64,000 nucleotides of DNA from Xanthobacter autotrophicus (lineage in GTDB: Bacteria; Pseudomonadota; Alphaproteobacteria; Rhizobiales; Xanthobacteraceae): the NCBI RefSeq assembly GCF_043194295.1, contig NZ_JBAFVK010000007.1; one strand, given 5' to 3'. The number at the start of each line of letters is the position of its first letter. Position 1 is the stretch's first letter. Of the stretch, positions 8,492 through 18,037 are shown in pieces. Below the pieces are notes generated by a model. That model saw only the letters and a program-made list of their open reading frames with translations. It searched no databases and had not been told where the DNA came from. The position numbers and the translations under genes were made by a program.

Positions 8492-9088
8492 ATGGCACGG
8501 ACGGTGAGCGAGCGCGCGGACATCCTGCCCCTCCTGGGCGAGGTGTTCCGCGAGCACGGGTTCGAGGGGGCGAGCCTTGCCCACATCACCGCCCGCACCG
8601 GGCTGGGCAAGGGCAGCCTCTATCACTTCTTCCCCGGCGGGAAGGAGGAGATGGCGGCGGCCGTGCTCGCGGAGATCGACCTCTGGTTCGAGACCAACGT
8701 GTTCGCACCGCTGCGAACCGAAGAGGACGGCGGCGCCGCCATCCGCGACATGCTGGCCCGCACTGACGCCTATTTCCGCTCCGGGCGGCGGGTGTGCCTC
8801 GTGGGCGTGTTTGCCCTGGGCGAGGTGCGCGACCGTTTCGCCGAGGCGGTGCAAAGCTATTTCGCCCGCTGGCGGGAGGCGCTGGCCGACGCGTTGATCC
8901 GGATCGGCCATCCGGCAGCAGCGGCAAGCGAGGAGGCCGAGGACGCCGTGCTCGCCATCCAGGGTGCGCTGGTGCTCGCCCGCGCGCTGGACGACGCCAC
9001 CGTCTTCACCCGCACCCTGGCGCGGCTGGAGCGGCGCCTGCTTCAGGACCTTGGGGATGCCAGGGCCTTGGCGACGCGTATAATATAA
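8492..9088 (+). CDS. TetR/AcrR family transcriptional regulator
   Basis: A 198-residue regulator with the N-terminal TetR HTH at about residues 8-55 (ILPLLGEVFREHGFEGASLAHITARTGLGKGSLYHFFPGGKEEM). The C-terminal part resembles the TetR subgroup that senses oxidised or electrophilic compounds, with one Cys at about residue 101. It is co-directional with the DUF1348 gene and probably controls it through the GTAC palindrome at 7951-7987. The ligand is unknown. Confidence 0.85.
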   Translation: MARTVSERADILPLLGEVFREHGFEGASLAHITARTGLGKGSLYHFFPGGKEEMAAAVLAEIDLWFETNVFAPLRTEEDGGAAIRDMLARTDAYFRSGRRVCLVGVFALGEVRDRFAEAVQSYFARWREALADALIRIGHPAAAASEEAEDAVLAIQGALVLARALDDATVFTRTLARLERRLLQDLGDARALATRII

Positions 9089-9371
9089 ACTAAATTGATC
9101 ATATTAATATGGCTTGACGCGTTCGATAAAGAGAACGATATTGGAAGGGAACATTGCCCCATCACTTACGGGCGTCGCCATGATGATGTGTCGCTGAAAC
9201 CAGCTGGAACCCGCCGGAACACACAGCTTATTGAAGCTTTTGTGGACCCGCGCTCGCCACGTCGTCCCTGAAGCGTGACGCTCGCCTTCGCTTTCGCACC
9301 CCTTCCGCCGTCCTGAACGGCAGGACAAGGGGTCCGGTCTAGCGAACAGGCGGCAAGCCCGGAGCCCCCCC

Positions 9372-10488
<1,117 letters not shown>

Positions 10489-10496
<8 letters not shown>

Positions 10497-11175
10497 TCTC
10501 AGCTTCGGCCTGCTGCCGCCCGCCATCGTCGACCTGATCATCGATGCCACCCAGCAAACCCTTTACATGGTTGCGGTTTCCGGCGTTCTGGGCACCCTGG
10601 CGGGGCTGCCGCTGGGGGTGTTCCTCGCCACCAGCCGCAAGGGCGAATTGTTTGCCGCGCCCCTCGCCAACCATGTGCTTGGCCTGGTGGTGAATGCGGC
10701 GCGCTCCACCCCCTTCATCATCCTGGTGGTGGCCATCATCCCCTTCACCCGGCTGGTGGCGGGCACCTCCATCGGCACCAACGCCGCCATCGTGCCGCTG
10801 ACGGTGGCCGCCGCGCCGTTCATCGCGCGCCTCATCGAGGCGGCAATCCGCGAGGTGGATCAAGGGCTTGTGGAAGCCGCCCGGGCCATGGGGGCAAGCC
10901 CGCTCCAGATCGTCGCCAAGGTGCTGCTGCCCGAGGCGCTGCCGGCCATCACGCTGGCCCTGACGCTCGCGGCGGTGTCGCTGCTCGGCTACTCGGCCAT
11001 GGTGGGCGCGGTGGGCGGCGGGGGGCTTGGCGACCTCGGCATCCGCTTCGGCTACCAGCGTTTCATGCCGGAGGTGATGGCGGCGGTGGTCATCGTGCTC
11101 ATCCTGCTGGTGCAGGGGGTACAGACGCTGGGCGATCTCATCGCCCGCCGCCTCGACAAGCGCAGCCGCTCCTGA
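10489..11175 (+). CDS. metI: Methionine ABC transporter permease
   Basis: A 228-residue inner-membrane permease that dimerises and docks with MetN. Five hydrophobic segments are visible. The EAA coupling motif lies near residue 125 (EVDQGLVEAARAMGASPLQI), followed by the conserved SLLGYSAMVGAVGGGGLG signature of MetI. The 8-bp overlap with metN indicates translational coupling, and metQ follows after 44 bp. Length and motifs are normal for the family. Confidence 0.93.
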
Positions 11176-11219
11176 ACTTCTCCACCTTCTTCACGTTCGA
11201 CTTCTCAACGGAGACTTCC

Positions 11220-12008
11220 ATGAAAGCCCTCGCGACTGCCGGCGCGCTCGCCCTCGCGCTCGCCGCCGGCCTCCTCAGCGCGGCGTCCGCCGAGACCATC
11301 AAGGTCGGCGTCACCCCCGGCCCCCACGCCCAGATCCTGGAGAAGGTGAAGGCCGAAGCGGCCAAAAAAGGCCTTGATATCAAGGTGATCGAGTTTTCCG
11401 ACTATGTGGTGCCCAACGCCGCGCTGGCCGGCGGCGATCTTGAGGCAAACTCGTTCCAGCACCAGCCCTACCTCGACAACCAGATCAAGGATCGCGGCTA
11501 CAAGATCGTGCCCGTGGGCCTGACGGTGAATTTCCCCATCGGGGTCTACTCGACGAAGTACAAGAGCTTCGCCGATATCCCCGCCGGCGCATCGATCGGT
11601 ATTCCGAACGATCCCACCAACGGCGGGCGCGTCCTGCTGCTCTTGGCCGACAAGGGCATCATCAAGCTGAAGGATGGCATCGGGGTGAAGGCCTCGGTGG
11701 TGGACGTGATCGACAACCCCAAGAAGCTCAAGTTCGTGGAGATCGACGCCGCCCAGCTGCCGCGTTCCCTGCCCGATCTCGCCGCCGCCGGCATCAACAC
11801 CAATTATGCCAAGGAAGCCGGTCTCGACCCGGTGAAGGACCCCATCCTGCGCGAGGACCCCAAGGGGCCTTATGTGAACGTCATCGCGGTGCGGGCCGAG
11901 GACAAGGACAAGGCCTGGGTGAAGACTTTGGTGGAAACCTACCAGTCGCCCGAGACTAAAGCCTTCATCCTGGAGACCTTCAAGGGCGCCGTGCTGCCGA
12001 GCTGGTGA
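11220..12008 (+). CDS. metQ: Methionine-binding protein of MetNIQ
   Basis: A 262-residue substrate-binding protein of the NlpA/MetQ family. The signal peptide ends at about residue 24 (SAASAE) and has no lipobox Cys, so the mature protein should be a soluble periplasmic binder. Family signatures are KVGVTPGPHAQILEKV, FSDYVVPNAALAGGDLEANSFQH, GVYSTKYKSF, IPNDPTNGGRVL and DAAQLPRSL. It completes the metNIQ operon and is followed directly by a terminator. A paralogue without its own transporter lies at 21156-22001. Confidence 0.92.
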   Translation: MKALATAGALALALAAGLLSAASAETIKVGVTPGPHAQILEKVKAEAAKKGLDIKVIEFSDYVVPNAALAGGDLEANSFQHQPYLDNQIKDRGYKIVPVGLTVNFPIGVYSTKYKSFADIPAGASIGIPNDPTNGGRVLLLLADKGIIKLKDGIGVKASVVDVIDNPKKLKFVEIDAAQLPRSLPDLAAAGINTNYAKEAGLDPVKDPILREDPKGPYVNVIAVRAEDKDKAWVKTLVETYQSPETKAFILETFKGAVLPSW

Positions 12009-12052
12009 TCCGGCGAAGGCCTTTCCCGGCAGCGCCGCCCAAGTGCATTGCG

Positions 12053-12084
12053 AAGGCCGGTGGGTTCAGCCCACCGGCCTTTTT
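12053..12084 (+). terminator. Rho-independent terminator of metNIQ
   Basis: Twelve-base-pair stem AAGGCCGGTGGG / CCCACCGGCCTT with a TTCAG loop and a run of five T. It sits between the converging metQ and tam genes. Confidence 0.88.
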
Positions 12085-12860
12085 CATGTCTTCACCGCCA
12101 GCAGGAACAGGCGCGGGAAGGCCAGCAGCACCTTGCCATCCACCCGCGGCAGATAACGGTCGCCGAGGCGCGCGGCATAATCCTCAAGGAACTGCGCGCG
12201 CTCGTCGCCTTCCAGCGCATCGAGGAAAGGGCGAAGGCCGGTGCTCTTCAGCCACTCCACGATGGCCGCGACCCCGTTCAGCGGGTGGTTGTAGATGGTG
12301 TGCCAGATGTCCACCCGCGCGGCGTGGGGCGCCAGCATATTGTAATAGCCGCCGGGCTCCGGCAGCACGGCACGGGCGCGGGAGGCCTCCGACAGCTTGT
12401 CCGCCCACGGCCCGGACATGGCGGTCTCCCGCATGGCCACATGGGACGGCTCGTCCAGATTGTCCGGCATCTGCACCGCCAGCACGCCGCCCGGCGCCAG
12501 CAGGGACAAGAGCCGGGGCAGCAGCACCGCGTGGTCGGGCACCCATTGCAGCACCGCATTGGCGAAGATGAGATCCGCCGGCCTGTCCAGGGTGAAGGTG
12601 GTGGCATCGCCCGCCTCGAAGCGGGCGGACGGCAGGCGCGTGCGGGCGGCCGCCAGCATGTCGGGCGAGGTATCGAGCCCCAGCACCTCGGCGCCGGGAA
12701 AGCGCTCCGCCAGAAGCTGGGTGGAATTGCCGGGGCCGCAGCCGAGATCCACCACGAAGGCGGCCTCCGCAAGGGGCACCTGTGCCAGCAGATCGCGGGA
12801 CGGGCGGGTGCGCTCATCCTCGAACTTCAGATACTGGCGGGCATTCCAATCGGCGGCCAT
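12084..12860 (-). CDS. tam: Trans-aconitate 2-methyltransferase
   Basis: A 258-residue SAM-dependent methyltransferase that methylates trans-aconitate, an inhibitor of the citric acid cycle formed from cis-aconitate. It opens with the family-typical WNARQYLKFEDERTRP. The SAM site VVDLGCGPGNST is at about residues 36-47, followed by the acidic LGLDTSPDM and the FANAVLQWVPDH motif. Length equals characterised Tam proteins. It stands alone, convergent with metQ, whose terminator abuts its stop codon. Confidence 0.9.
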   Translation of the reverse strand: MAADWNARQYLKFEDERTRPSRDLLAQVPLAEAAFVVDLGCGPGNSTQLLAERFPGAEVLGLDTSPDMLAAARTRLPSARFEAGDATTFTLDRPADLIFANAVLQWVPDHAVLLPRLLSLLAPGGVLAVQMPDNLDEPSHVAMRETAMSGPWADKLSEASRARAVLPEPGGYYNMLAPHAARVDIWHTIYNHPLNGVAAIVEWLKSTGLRPFLDALEGDERAQFLEDYAARLGDRYLPRVDGKVLLAFPRLFLLAVKT

Positions 12861-13592
12861 GAATCGCGCTCCCTTGGGCCGGTTTCGCCGGTTGGGCTGA
12901 TGGGCCCGAATGGCGAATCCGGCACCGATCTTAGCAAAGACAGAGGCCCGGTCAGGCTGGAAAACGGGTGAACGCGGCCCTCATACCGCCGCCTACCGTC
13001 TTTGACCGGTGCCGGGATGGCATCGCTCCGGGACGGCGGGGGTTTCCTGGCCGGGGAGGACAAGCCCCATTCACCCGCCATTGGCAGGCATACCCAGCCA
13101 CCAGCCCCCCTGTGAGGGGAGGAAGACGCAAGGCAGCGGATTTGCAGGTCACCGGGATCTGGGGGAAGTGGCGCCACGATGTCTGGACGTGCGGCGACGC
13201 TTGCACAGACAAGGCCTATCGAGAAAAACTCGCGCGGGCCAAAGGCCGCGCCACGGCTCGTCCGGGGCATCCACGCCGCTCCGCTGGCGCCATCCCTGCA
13301 CAGGACACGCCAGGCGGTCGAGGCGTGGATGGCCGGGACGAGTCCTGCCGGACCCGAAGCCCCAGAGACAAACGCCCCAAAAGCAAACGCCCCAGGACAA
13401 GTGCCCCTTCACGGTCCGCAGCCGGGATCCGTGCGTGCCTCACACCTTGATGAGCAATCTGGATGAGCAATCTGGATGAGTAAAATCAGGATGGGCCAAA
13501 TCAGGCCGGGACGAATGGTGCGTCAAGAATAAGGGCAGTCGTCACGCAGGCGCGACGCGCACAGGCGCCAAAACGGCAAAGCCCGGAAGGGA
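12861..13592. other. Non-coding stretch with short tandem repeats
   Basis: About 730 bases between tam and the 3' end of glnII with no convincing gene on either strand. It holds 2.5 copies of GATGAGCAATCTG (13449-13480) and an imperfect array of CAAACGCCCC-like units (about 13369-13410). Open frames here have no recognisable domains or ribosome sites. Confidence 0.6.
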
Positions 13593-13619
13593 GCCACGGC
13601 GCGCGAAACGCGCCGTGGC
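13593..13619 (-). terminator. Terminator hairpin of glnII
   Basis: Perfect 11-bp stem GCCACGGCGCG / CGCGCCGTGGC with a five-base loop, eight bases beyond the glnII stop codon. No extended T run is present on the minus strand. Confidence 0.7.
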
Positions 13620-13626
13620 GTTTTGA

Positions 13627-14661
13627 TCAGGCCGCAGCCGAGACGTTGGTCGGAACCGACGCGATGGTCTTCAGGATCTGCGAGGCGATCTGGTAGGGGT
13701 CGCCCATGGAATTGGGGCGGCGATCCTCAAGATAGCCCTTGTAATCGTTCCGCACGAAGGAGTGCGGCACGCGGATGGACGCGCCACGGTCGGCCACGCC
13801 ATAGGAGAACTTGTTCCACGGCGCGGTTTCATGCTTGCCGGTGAGGCGCATGTGGTTGTCCGGGCCGTACACCGCCATGTGGTCCTCGAGATTGGTCTCG
13901 AAGGCCGCCATCAGCGCCTCGAAATAGGCCTTGCCGCCCACTTCGCGCAGATAGGTGGTGGAGAAGTTGGCATGCATGCCCGAGCCGTTCCAGTCGGTGT
14001 CGCCGAGCGGCTTGCAGTGGAACTCGATGTCCACGCCGTACTTCTCGGTGAGACGGAGCAGCAGGTAGCGCGCCATCCACACTTCGTCGGCCGCCTTCTT
14101 GGAGCCCTTGCCGAACACCTGGAATTCCCACTGGCCCTTCGCGACTTCCGCGTTGATGCCTTCGTGGTTGATGCCGGCCGCGAGGCAGAGGTCGAGGTGC
14201 TCCTCGACGATCTGGCGGGCGATGTTGCCGACGTTCTTGTAGCCGACGCCGGTGTAGTACGGGCCCTGGGGCGCCGGGAAGCCGTTCTCCGGGAAGCCGA
14301 GCGGGCGGCCGTCCTTGTAGAAGAAGTATTCCTGCTCGAAGCCGAACCAGGCGCCGGCATCGTCGAGGATGGTGGCGCGCTTGTTGGTCGGGTGCGGCGT
14401 GACGCCATCGGGCATCATCACTTCGCACATGACCAGGGCGCCGTCGGTGCGGGCCGGATCGGGATAAACCGCCACGGGCTTGAGCACGCAGTCAGAGCTG
14501 CGGCCCTCGGCCTGCTGGGTGGAGCTGCCATCGAAGCCCCACAGCGGCAGTTCCTCGAGGGTCGGGAACACGTCGTATTCCTTGATCTGCGTCTTGCCAC
14601 GCAGATTCGGGGTCGGGGTGTAACCGTCCAGCCAGATATACTCGAGCTTAAACTTTCGCAT
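13627..14661 (-). CDS. glnII: Glutamine synthetase type II
   Basis: A 344-residue eukaryote-type glutamine synthetase (ATP + glutamate + ammonia to glutamine), typical of rhizobia and relatives that also carry GlnA. Diagnostic segments are LEYIWLDGY, ELPLWGFDGSST, MPDGVTPHPTNKR, FGFEQEYFF (metal-binding Glu), GINHEGINAEV, FHCKPLGDTDWNGSGMH and the RGASIRVP active-site region near residue 300. GSII is octameric or decameric and is not adenylylated. The gene has a sigma-54 promoter at 14759-14774, so it should need nitrogen control by NtrC. It is divergent from a GstI-like gene. Confidence 0.95.
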   Translation of the reverse strand: MRKFKLEYIWLDGYTPTPNLRGKTQIKEYDVFPTLEELPLWGFDGSSTQQAEGRSSDCVLKPVAVYPDPARTDGALVMCEVMMPDGVTPHPTNKRATILDDAGAWFGFEQEYFFYKDGRPLGFPENGFPAPQGPYYTGVGYKNVGNIARQIVEEHLDLCLAAGINHEGINAEVAKGQWEFQVFGKGSKKAADEVWMARYLLLRLTEKYGVDIEFHCKPLGDTDWNGSGMHANFSTTYLREVGGKAYFEALMAAFETNLEDHMAVYGPDNHMRLTGKHETAPWNKFSYGVADRGASIRVPHSFVRNDYKGYLEDRRPNSMGDPYQIASQILKTIASVPTNVSAAA

Positions 14662-14758
14662 TGCAGTCTCTCATAAGCCGATGACGTGAGATTTTGGAAC
14701 TCGTGACTGAGCGTCCGGCCGCGAAGAATCCACTGACCGTTTGGGCCGCAGTTTCCTT

Positions 14759-14774
14759 AGCAATCCGCGTGCCA
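14759..14774 (-). promoter_or_regulatory. Sigma-54 promoter of glnII
   Basis: Read on the minus strand the sequence is TGGCACGCGGATTGCT, a full -24/-12 match (TGGCAC-N5-TTGCT) about 100 bases upstream of the glnII start. RpoN/NtrC control is established for rhizobial glnII. Only weak NtrC half-sites (TGCACC at 14838 and 15005) were seen upstream. Confidence 0.85.
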
Positions 14775-15169
14775 AGGTTCACGCAACCGCCATACAAGGG
14801 CGCGCGACGCCCCTTTCGGGCACGACCTGCCCATTTGTGCACCAGGATTAGGCCTTACGCTTGGGCGGATCGCCCATCACGCAGGCAAACCCGCCATATC
14901 GCCGAGCCCAAGCGCCACCATCGCGATTCCGACGGAACAAATGCGCGCCACGGATGATTGATCTCGGGCACCCTCGCTGCACTGCGATAGACGCGCGGAC
15001 GCTATGCACCATGCGCGCAAACAAATCGGATATCTGTCTTGAAATTATATCCGCCTATAATTTAGGCATCATACTAATTTTTTAGGCAATTTATGTATAT
15101 GCAGATCCAAAACTCTGCTAAGAATGGATCAATGGATGGCGCCCAGGAGGCTCATCGACCGGAGTTTGA
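14775..15169. other. glnII-gstI divergent control region
   Basis: About 395 bases without a gene. The gstI-proximal part (about 15035-15115) is markedly AT-rich for this genome and carries TTTAGGCA twice (15061-15068 and 15081-15088), two helical turns apart. No second sigma-54 motif was seen facing gstI. Confidence 0.5.
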
Positions 15170-15370
15170 ATGATGACTGTGATGCAGAAGCGCGAGACGG
15201 CGAAAATCTATCCCTTCCCGATGAAGAATGGCGCGAATGTCGGCATGCCTTCCAAAGAGGCGAAATGGGCGGCGGAAATCGCGGCCATGGGAGCCACCCA
15301 GGCGGTCATCGGCTCCAGCTGGTATCACGACGAAGCCGTAAAGGCCGACGCCCGGCCCGAGCGCCGCTGA
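15170..15370 (+). CDS. gstI: GstI-like DUF2735 protein, predicted glnII translation inhibitor
   Basis: A 66-residue protein of the DUF2735 family. Hallmarks are RETAKIYPFP near the N-terminus and a C-terminal SSWYHDEAV motif. In Rhizobium leguminosarum the small gene gstI next to glnII encodes an inhibitor of glnII mRNA translation. Here the gene is divergent from glnII, the position expected for that role. A GGAG lies 8 bases before the first of two adjacent ATG codons. The function is transferred from the rhizobial case by family and synteny; direct evidence is lacking. Confidence 0.75.
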   Translation: MMTVMQKRETAKIYPFPMKNGANVGMPSKEAKWAAEIAAMGATQAVIGSSWYHDEAVKADARPERR

Positions 15371-15743
15371 TCGCCGTCGCGGTCGGCCCGCGCGGCTTCG
15401 TTCCGCGCGGCTGGCGGGGCACCTCCCGCCCTTTTGCCTTGGGCTCGCCCGACGAATGTTCCATCAGGCCTGGCCGGCAGCGCCGGCCGGGAAGCGCAGG
15501 GCGAGTTCAAAGGCCCACCCCATCGGGCGCCATCGTCCGCGTTCGGCCGGCCTGCCGAGCCCTAGCTCATGCTCCGGGCAAGCGTGGTCGCCGGTAGCGC
15601 CGGGGCTGACACCTCCCTGTTCCACTCCCAATGCAAGCTTTGCCCGCCCGTGCTGATTCGCGCCGGGCCGGAGCCGGTCCGCGCCGCATGGACCGCTTTT
15701 TGCGTCTCCTCTCCCGGGCACTTTCACGGGTAGGGAATGCGAC
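15371..15743. other. Intergenic region, no gene seen
   Basis: About 370 bases between gstI and a small hypothetical gene. GC-rich with short hairpins such as GCCGGC repeats near 15480, but no convincing open frame, RNA gene or promoter motif. Confidence 0.4.
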
Positions 15744-16058
15744 ATGGCACTCGACATCAACGGCGACTGGACCGACGCCGACCTCGCCAAGCTCATCGGC
15801 TCGGTGGTGGATGACCGCGACTGGCGGCTGGAAGTGACCAAGGAGGGTGTTGCCACCCTCGCCGACAAGACCGCCAACCCCACGGGCGCGGACTATGACG
15901 AGGGCCTGCACTGCTTCTTCGAGACCTGGATGGCGGGCACCGATTTCGTCGGCCCCTCGGCAGCGGGCGACAAGACCCTGGTGGGCAAGATCGCCACGGC
16001 CCTGCGCGCCAATTATCCGGCGCTGAAGGGCGAGAAGTTCATCTACGTGTCCCTGTAG
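15744..16058 (+). CDS. Small acidic protein of unknown function
   Basis: A 104-residue soluble protein not assigned to a family. It starts MALDINGDWTDADLAKLIGSVVDDRDW, has an acidic first half and the aromatic segment LHCFFETWMAGTDF in the middle, and ends KFIYVSL. There is no signal peptide or membrane segment. The frame is convincing because codon use matches the neighbours, the gene is followed within 10 bases by a strong terminator, and GGGTAGGGAATGCGAC could serve as a weak ribosome site. It appears to be a single-gene unit. Confidence 0.65.
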   Translation: MALDINGDWTDADLAKLIGSVVDDRDWRLEVTKEGVATLADKTANPTGADYDEGLHCFFETWMAGTDFVGPSAAGDKTLVGKIATALRANYPALKGEKFIYVSL

Positions 16059-16065
16059 GATCAAC

Positions 16066-16115
16066 ACCCCGATCAGCTTGCCAGGCAGCTTCCATGGCAA
16101 GCCGATCGGGGTTTT
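16066..16115 (+). terminator. Rho-independent terminator
   Basis: Long stem with arms ACCCCGATC-A-GCTTGCCA and TGGCAAGC-C-GATCGGGGT followed by TTTT, directly after the small hypothetical gene. Confidence 0.88.
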
Positions 16116-16211
16116 CATCTTTCGGGTGGGCCGGATGGACCATCCGGTTGCTTCAAGGCCTTCGGACACCGCCCGATCGATCATCCGCTTCTACTCTCCC
16201 GTTTCCGGGTT

Positions 16212-16979
16212 TCACTGGCACAGGAAGCCGCCGTCCACCGGCAGGATGTGGCCAGTGACCATGGACGCCATGGAGCTTGCGAGGAACAGCACCGCGTCGG
16301 CCACCTCCTCCGGCTCGGCGATGCGGCCCATGGGCATCAGCGCCTCGATCCTGGCCAGTTGCTCCGCGTCGTTCATCAGCGGCGCAATAAAGGGGGTGCG
16401 CACCCAGGTGGGCGCCACGGCATTCACCCTTATGCCCGCTGGGGCCAGCTCCACCGCCAGCGCGCGCGTGAAGTTCACGATGGCGCCCTTGCTGGCCTGA
16501 TAGGCCGGGTTGGGATAAGGCCCGCCCCCCGACAGCCCCATGATGGACGCGATGTTGACGATGGCGCCCGCGCCCTGCGCCCGCATGGCCGGCACCACCG
16601 CACGGGTGGTGAGGAAGGCGCCGGTGACATTCACCGCGAACACCTTCTCCCAGTCCGAAAGCGCCAGCTCGGCGATGCCCTTGCGGATGGAGAGGCCGGC
16701 ATTGTTGACCAGGATATCCACGCGGCCATGAACGGCGAGCAGATACGCCACGCCCTCCCCCACCGCCGCCTCGTCGGTCACGTCGAAGGCCTGGCTGGAG
16801 GCGCGCGCGCCCTCCGCCCTCAGCGCCTGCGCCGCCGCCTCGGCCGCCGCGCCGTCGCGATCGGACAGCACCACATGGGCGCCCTGCCGGGCGAGGATCT
16901 GCGCCGCCGCAAGGCCGATGCCGCTCGCCGCCCCCGTCACCAGGGCCACCTTCCCGGACAGATCGAGATCCGCCGCCAT
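16212..16979 (-). CDS. Short-chain dehydrogenase/reductase (SDR, FabG-like)
   Basis: A 255-residue NAD(P)-dependent oxidoreductase of the classical SDR family. Rossmann motif TGAASGIG is at residues 16-22, NNAG at 92-95, and catalytic Ser145, Tyr160 and Lys164. The C-terminal PVDGGFL motif is typical. An Asp after the second strand (LSDRD) suggests NAD preference. The start at 16979 has a strong GGGGAGGAAG ribosome site; an in-frame ATG 12 codons upstream lacks one. The substrate is unknown. It lies downstream of the flavin and sulfur-related genes on the same strand but with sizeable gaps. Confidence 0.88.
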   Translation of the reverse strand: MAADLDLSGKVALVTGAASGIGLAAAQILARQGAHVVLSDRDGAAAEAAAQALRAEGARASSQAFDVTDEAAVGEGVAYLLAVHGRVDILVNNAGLSIRKGIAELALSDWEKVFAVNVTGAFLTTRAVVPAMRAQGAGAIVNIASIMGLSGGGPYPNPAYQASKGAIVNFTRALAVELAPAGIRVNAVAPTWVRTPFIAPLMNDAEQLARIEALMPMGRIAEPEEVADAVLFLASSMASMVTGHILPVDGGFLCQ

Positions 16980-17176
16980 TCCTGCTTCCTCCCCGCGATT
17001 CGCGGGGAGGATCATCCCACATGCGCCCGTCGTGCGCGCTATCCGGGACCGGCGCCGGGCGCCATCCGCGAGGTGCGCGAGATGCAGATGGCGCCGGGGC
17101 TGGCAGCGCCAGCCCGACTGGCTCCAGCTGTCCGAGAACCGGCTTCGGCCACCGTGACGGCGGCGCCGGTCGCTCC

Positions 17177-18037
17177 TCAGCGCAGGCCGAAGCCGAGGGC
17201 TTTCAGCACTTCCGGGATGCGGTCGCGCCCGCTTAAGGACTCCGCCCCGCGCACGCGAGCCAGGGCCGCGCTGGTCCAGCCCACCTGCGGCAGGTTCTGG
17301 CCGCGCTGGAAGGCCTTCAGCGCGTCCTCATAATGGTCCAGCGCCGCCTGCGGCAGGCTGGCGTCATAGCGCTCGCGGTGGAGCACCAGGCGCTGGGCGA
17401 TGCGCGGCTTCACATCCGCCGGGCGCTGCGGATCGGGATAGCCGATGGCGAGGCCGAACACGCCCACCACGTTGGGCGGCAGGCCCAGAAGCTGCGCCAC
17501 CACGTCCGGCTTGTTGCGCAGGGCGCCGAGATAGACGCCGCCCAGCCCGAGGGATTCCAGGGCCACGAGCGCATTCTGCGCCGCCAAAGCGGCATCGATG
17601 ATGCCCACGAACAGGGTTTCAAGGAAGGAAAGCGCGTCGGTGGGCGCCCCGGCGCGGCGGCCGATCTCCTCCAGCCGCGAGAGGTCGGCGAGCCAGACCA
17701 GCACCAAGGGGGCTTCCACCACATGCTTCTGGCCGCCCGCCACCTCGGCGAGGCGCGCCTTGGTGGCCGGGTTCTCCACCGCCACCACGCTGAAGGTCTG
17801 AAGGTTGGACGAGGACGGCGCCGACTGCGCCGCCGCCACCAGGGTCTCGATCAGCCCCTCGGGCAGGGGGCGGTCGGAGAAGGCACGCACGGTGCGATGG
17901 GAGAGCAGCGCGGCGATGGTGTCGTTGAGGAGGATGCCGGCGGGCGCCTCGGCGGCGCCGTAGCGGGCCTCCAGCAAAGCGCGGGCATCGGATGACGGGG
18001 CCGGCGCGGGGCGGGCCTCAGACAGGGTGGCAGACAT
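17177..18037 (-). CDS. Nitroreductase family FMN oxidoreductase (NfsA-like)
   Basis: A 286-residue flavoenzyme of the NfsA/FRP-type nitroreductase group. FMN-binding signatures are HRTVRAFSDRPLPE near residue 48, AAQSAPSSSNLQTFSV near 72 and the LESLGLGGVYLGALR segment near 160, with a C-terminal cap typical of NADPH-dependent members. Such enzymes reduce nitro compounds, quinones or free flavin. Next to two FMNH2-using monooxygenase genes it is a candidate flavin reductase (inference). The start at 18037 has GGAG at a good distance; the first visible upstream ATG would add 15 residues with no support. Confidence 0.82.
   Translation of the reverse strand: MSATLSEARPAPAPSSDARALLEARYGAAEAPAGILLNDTIAALLSHRTVRAFSDRPLPEGLIETLVAAAQSAPSSSNLQTFSVVAVENPATKARLAEVAGGQKHVVEAPLVLVWLADLSRLEEIGRRAGAPTDALSFLETLFVGIIDAALAAQNALVALESLGLGGVYLGALRNKPDVVAQLLGLPPNVVGVFGLAIGYPDPQRPADVKPRIAQRLVLHRERYDASLPQAALDHYEDALKAFQRGQNLPQVGWTSAALARVRGAESLSGRDRIPEVLKALGFGLR

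Noticed and set aside
9089..9371. SAM-II or other SAM riboswitch upstream of metN
   Set aside because: The conserved SAM-II pseudoknot bases were not found; only small hairpins such as AGCTT-ATTG-AAGCT and an AT-rich patch are present.
14838..15010. NtrC binding sites upstream of glnII
   Set aside because: TGCACC half-sites at 14838 and 15005 lack convincing inverted partners at the usual spacing, so they are mentioned only as weak.
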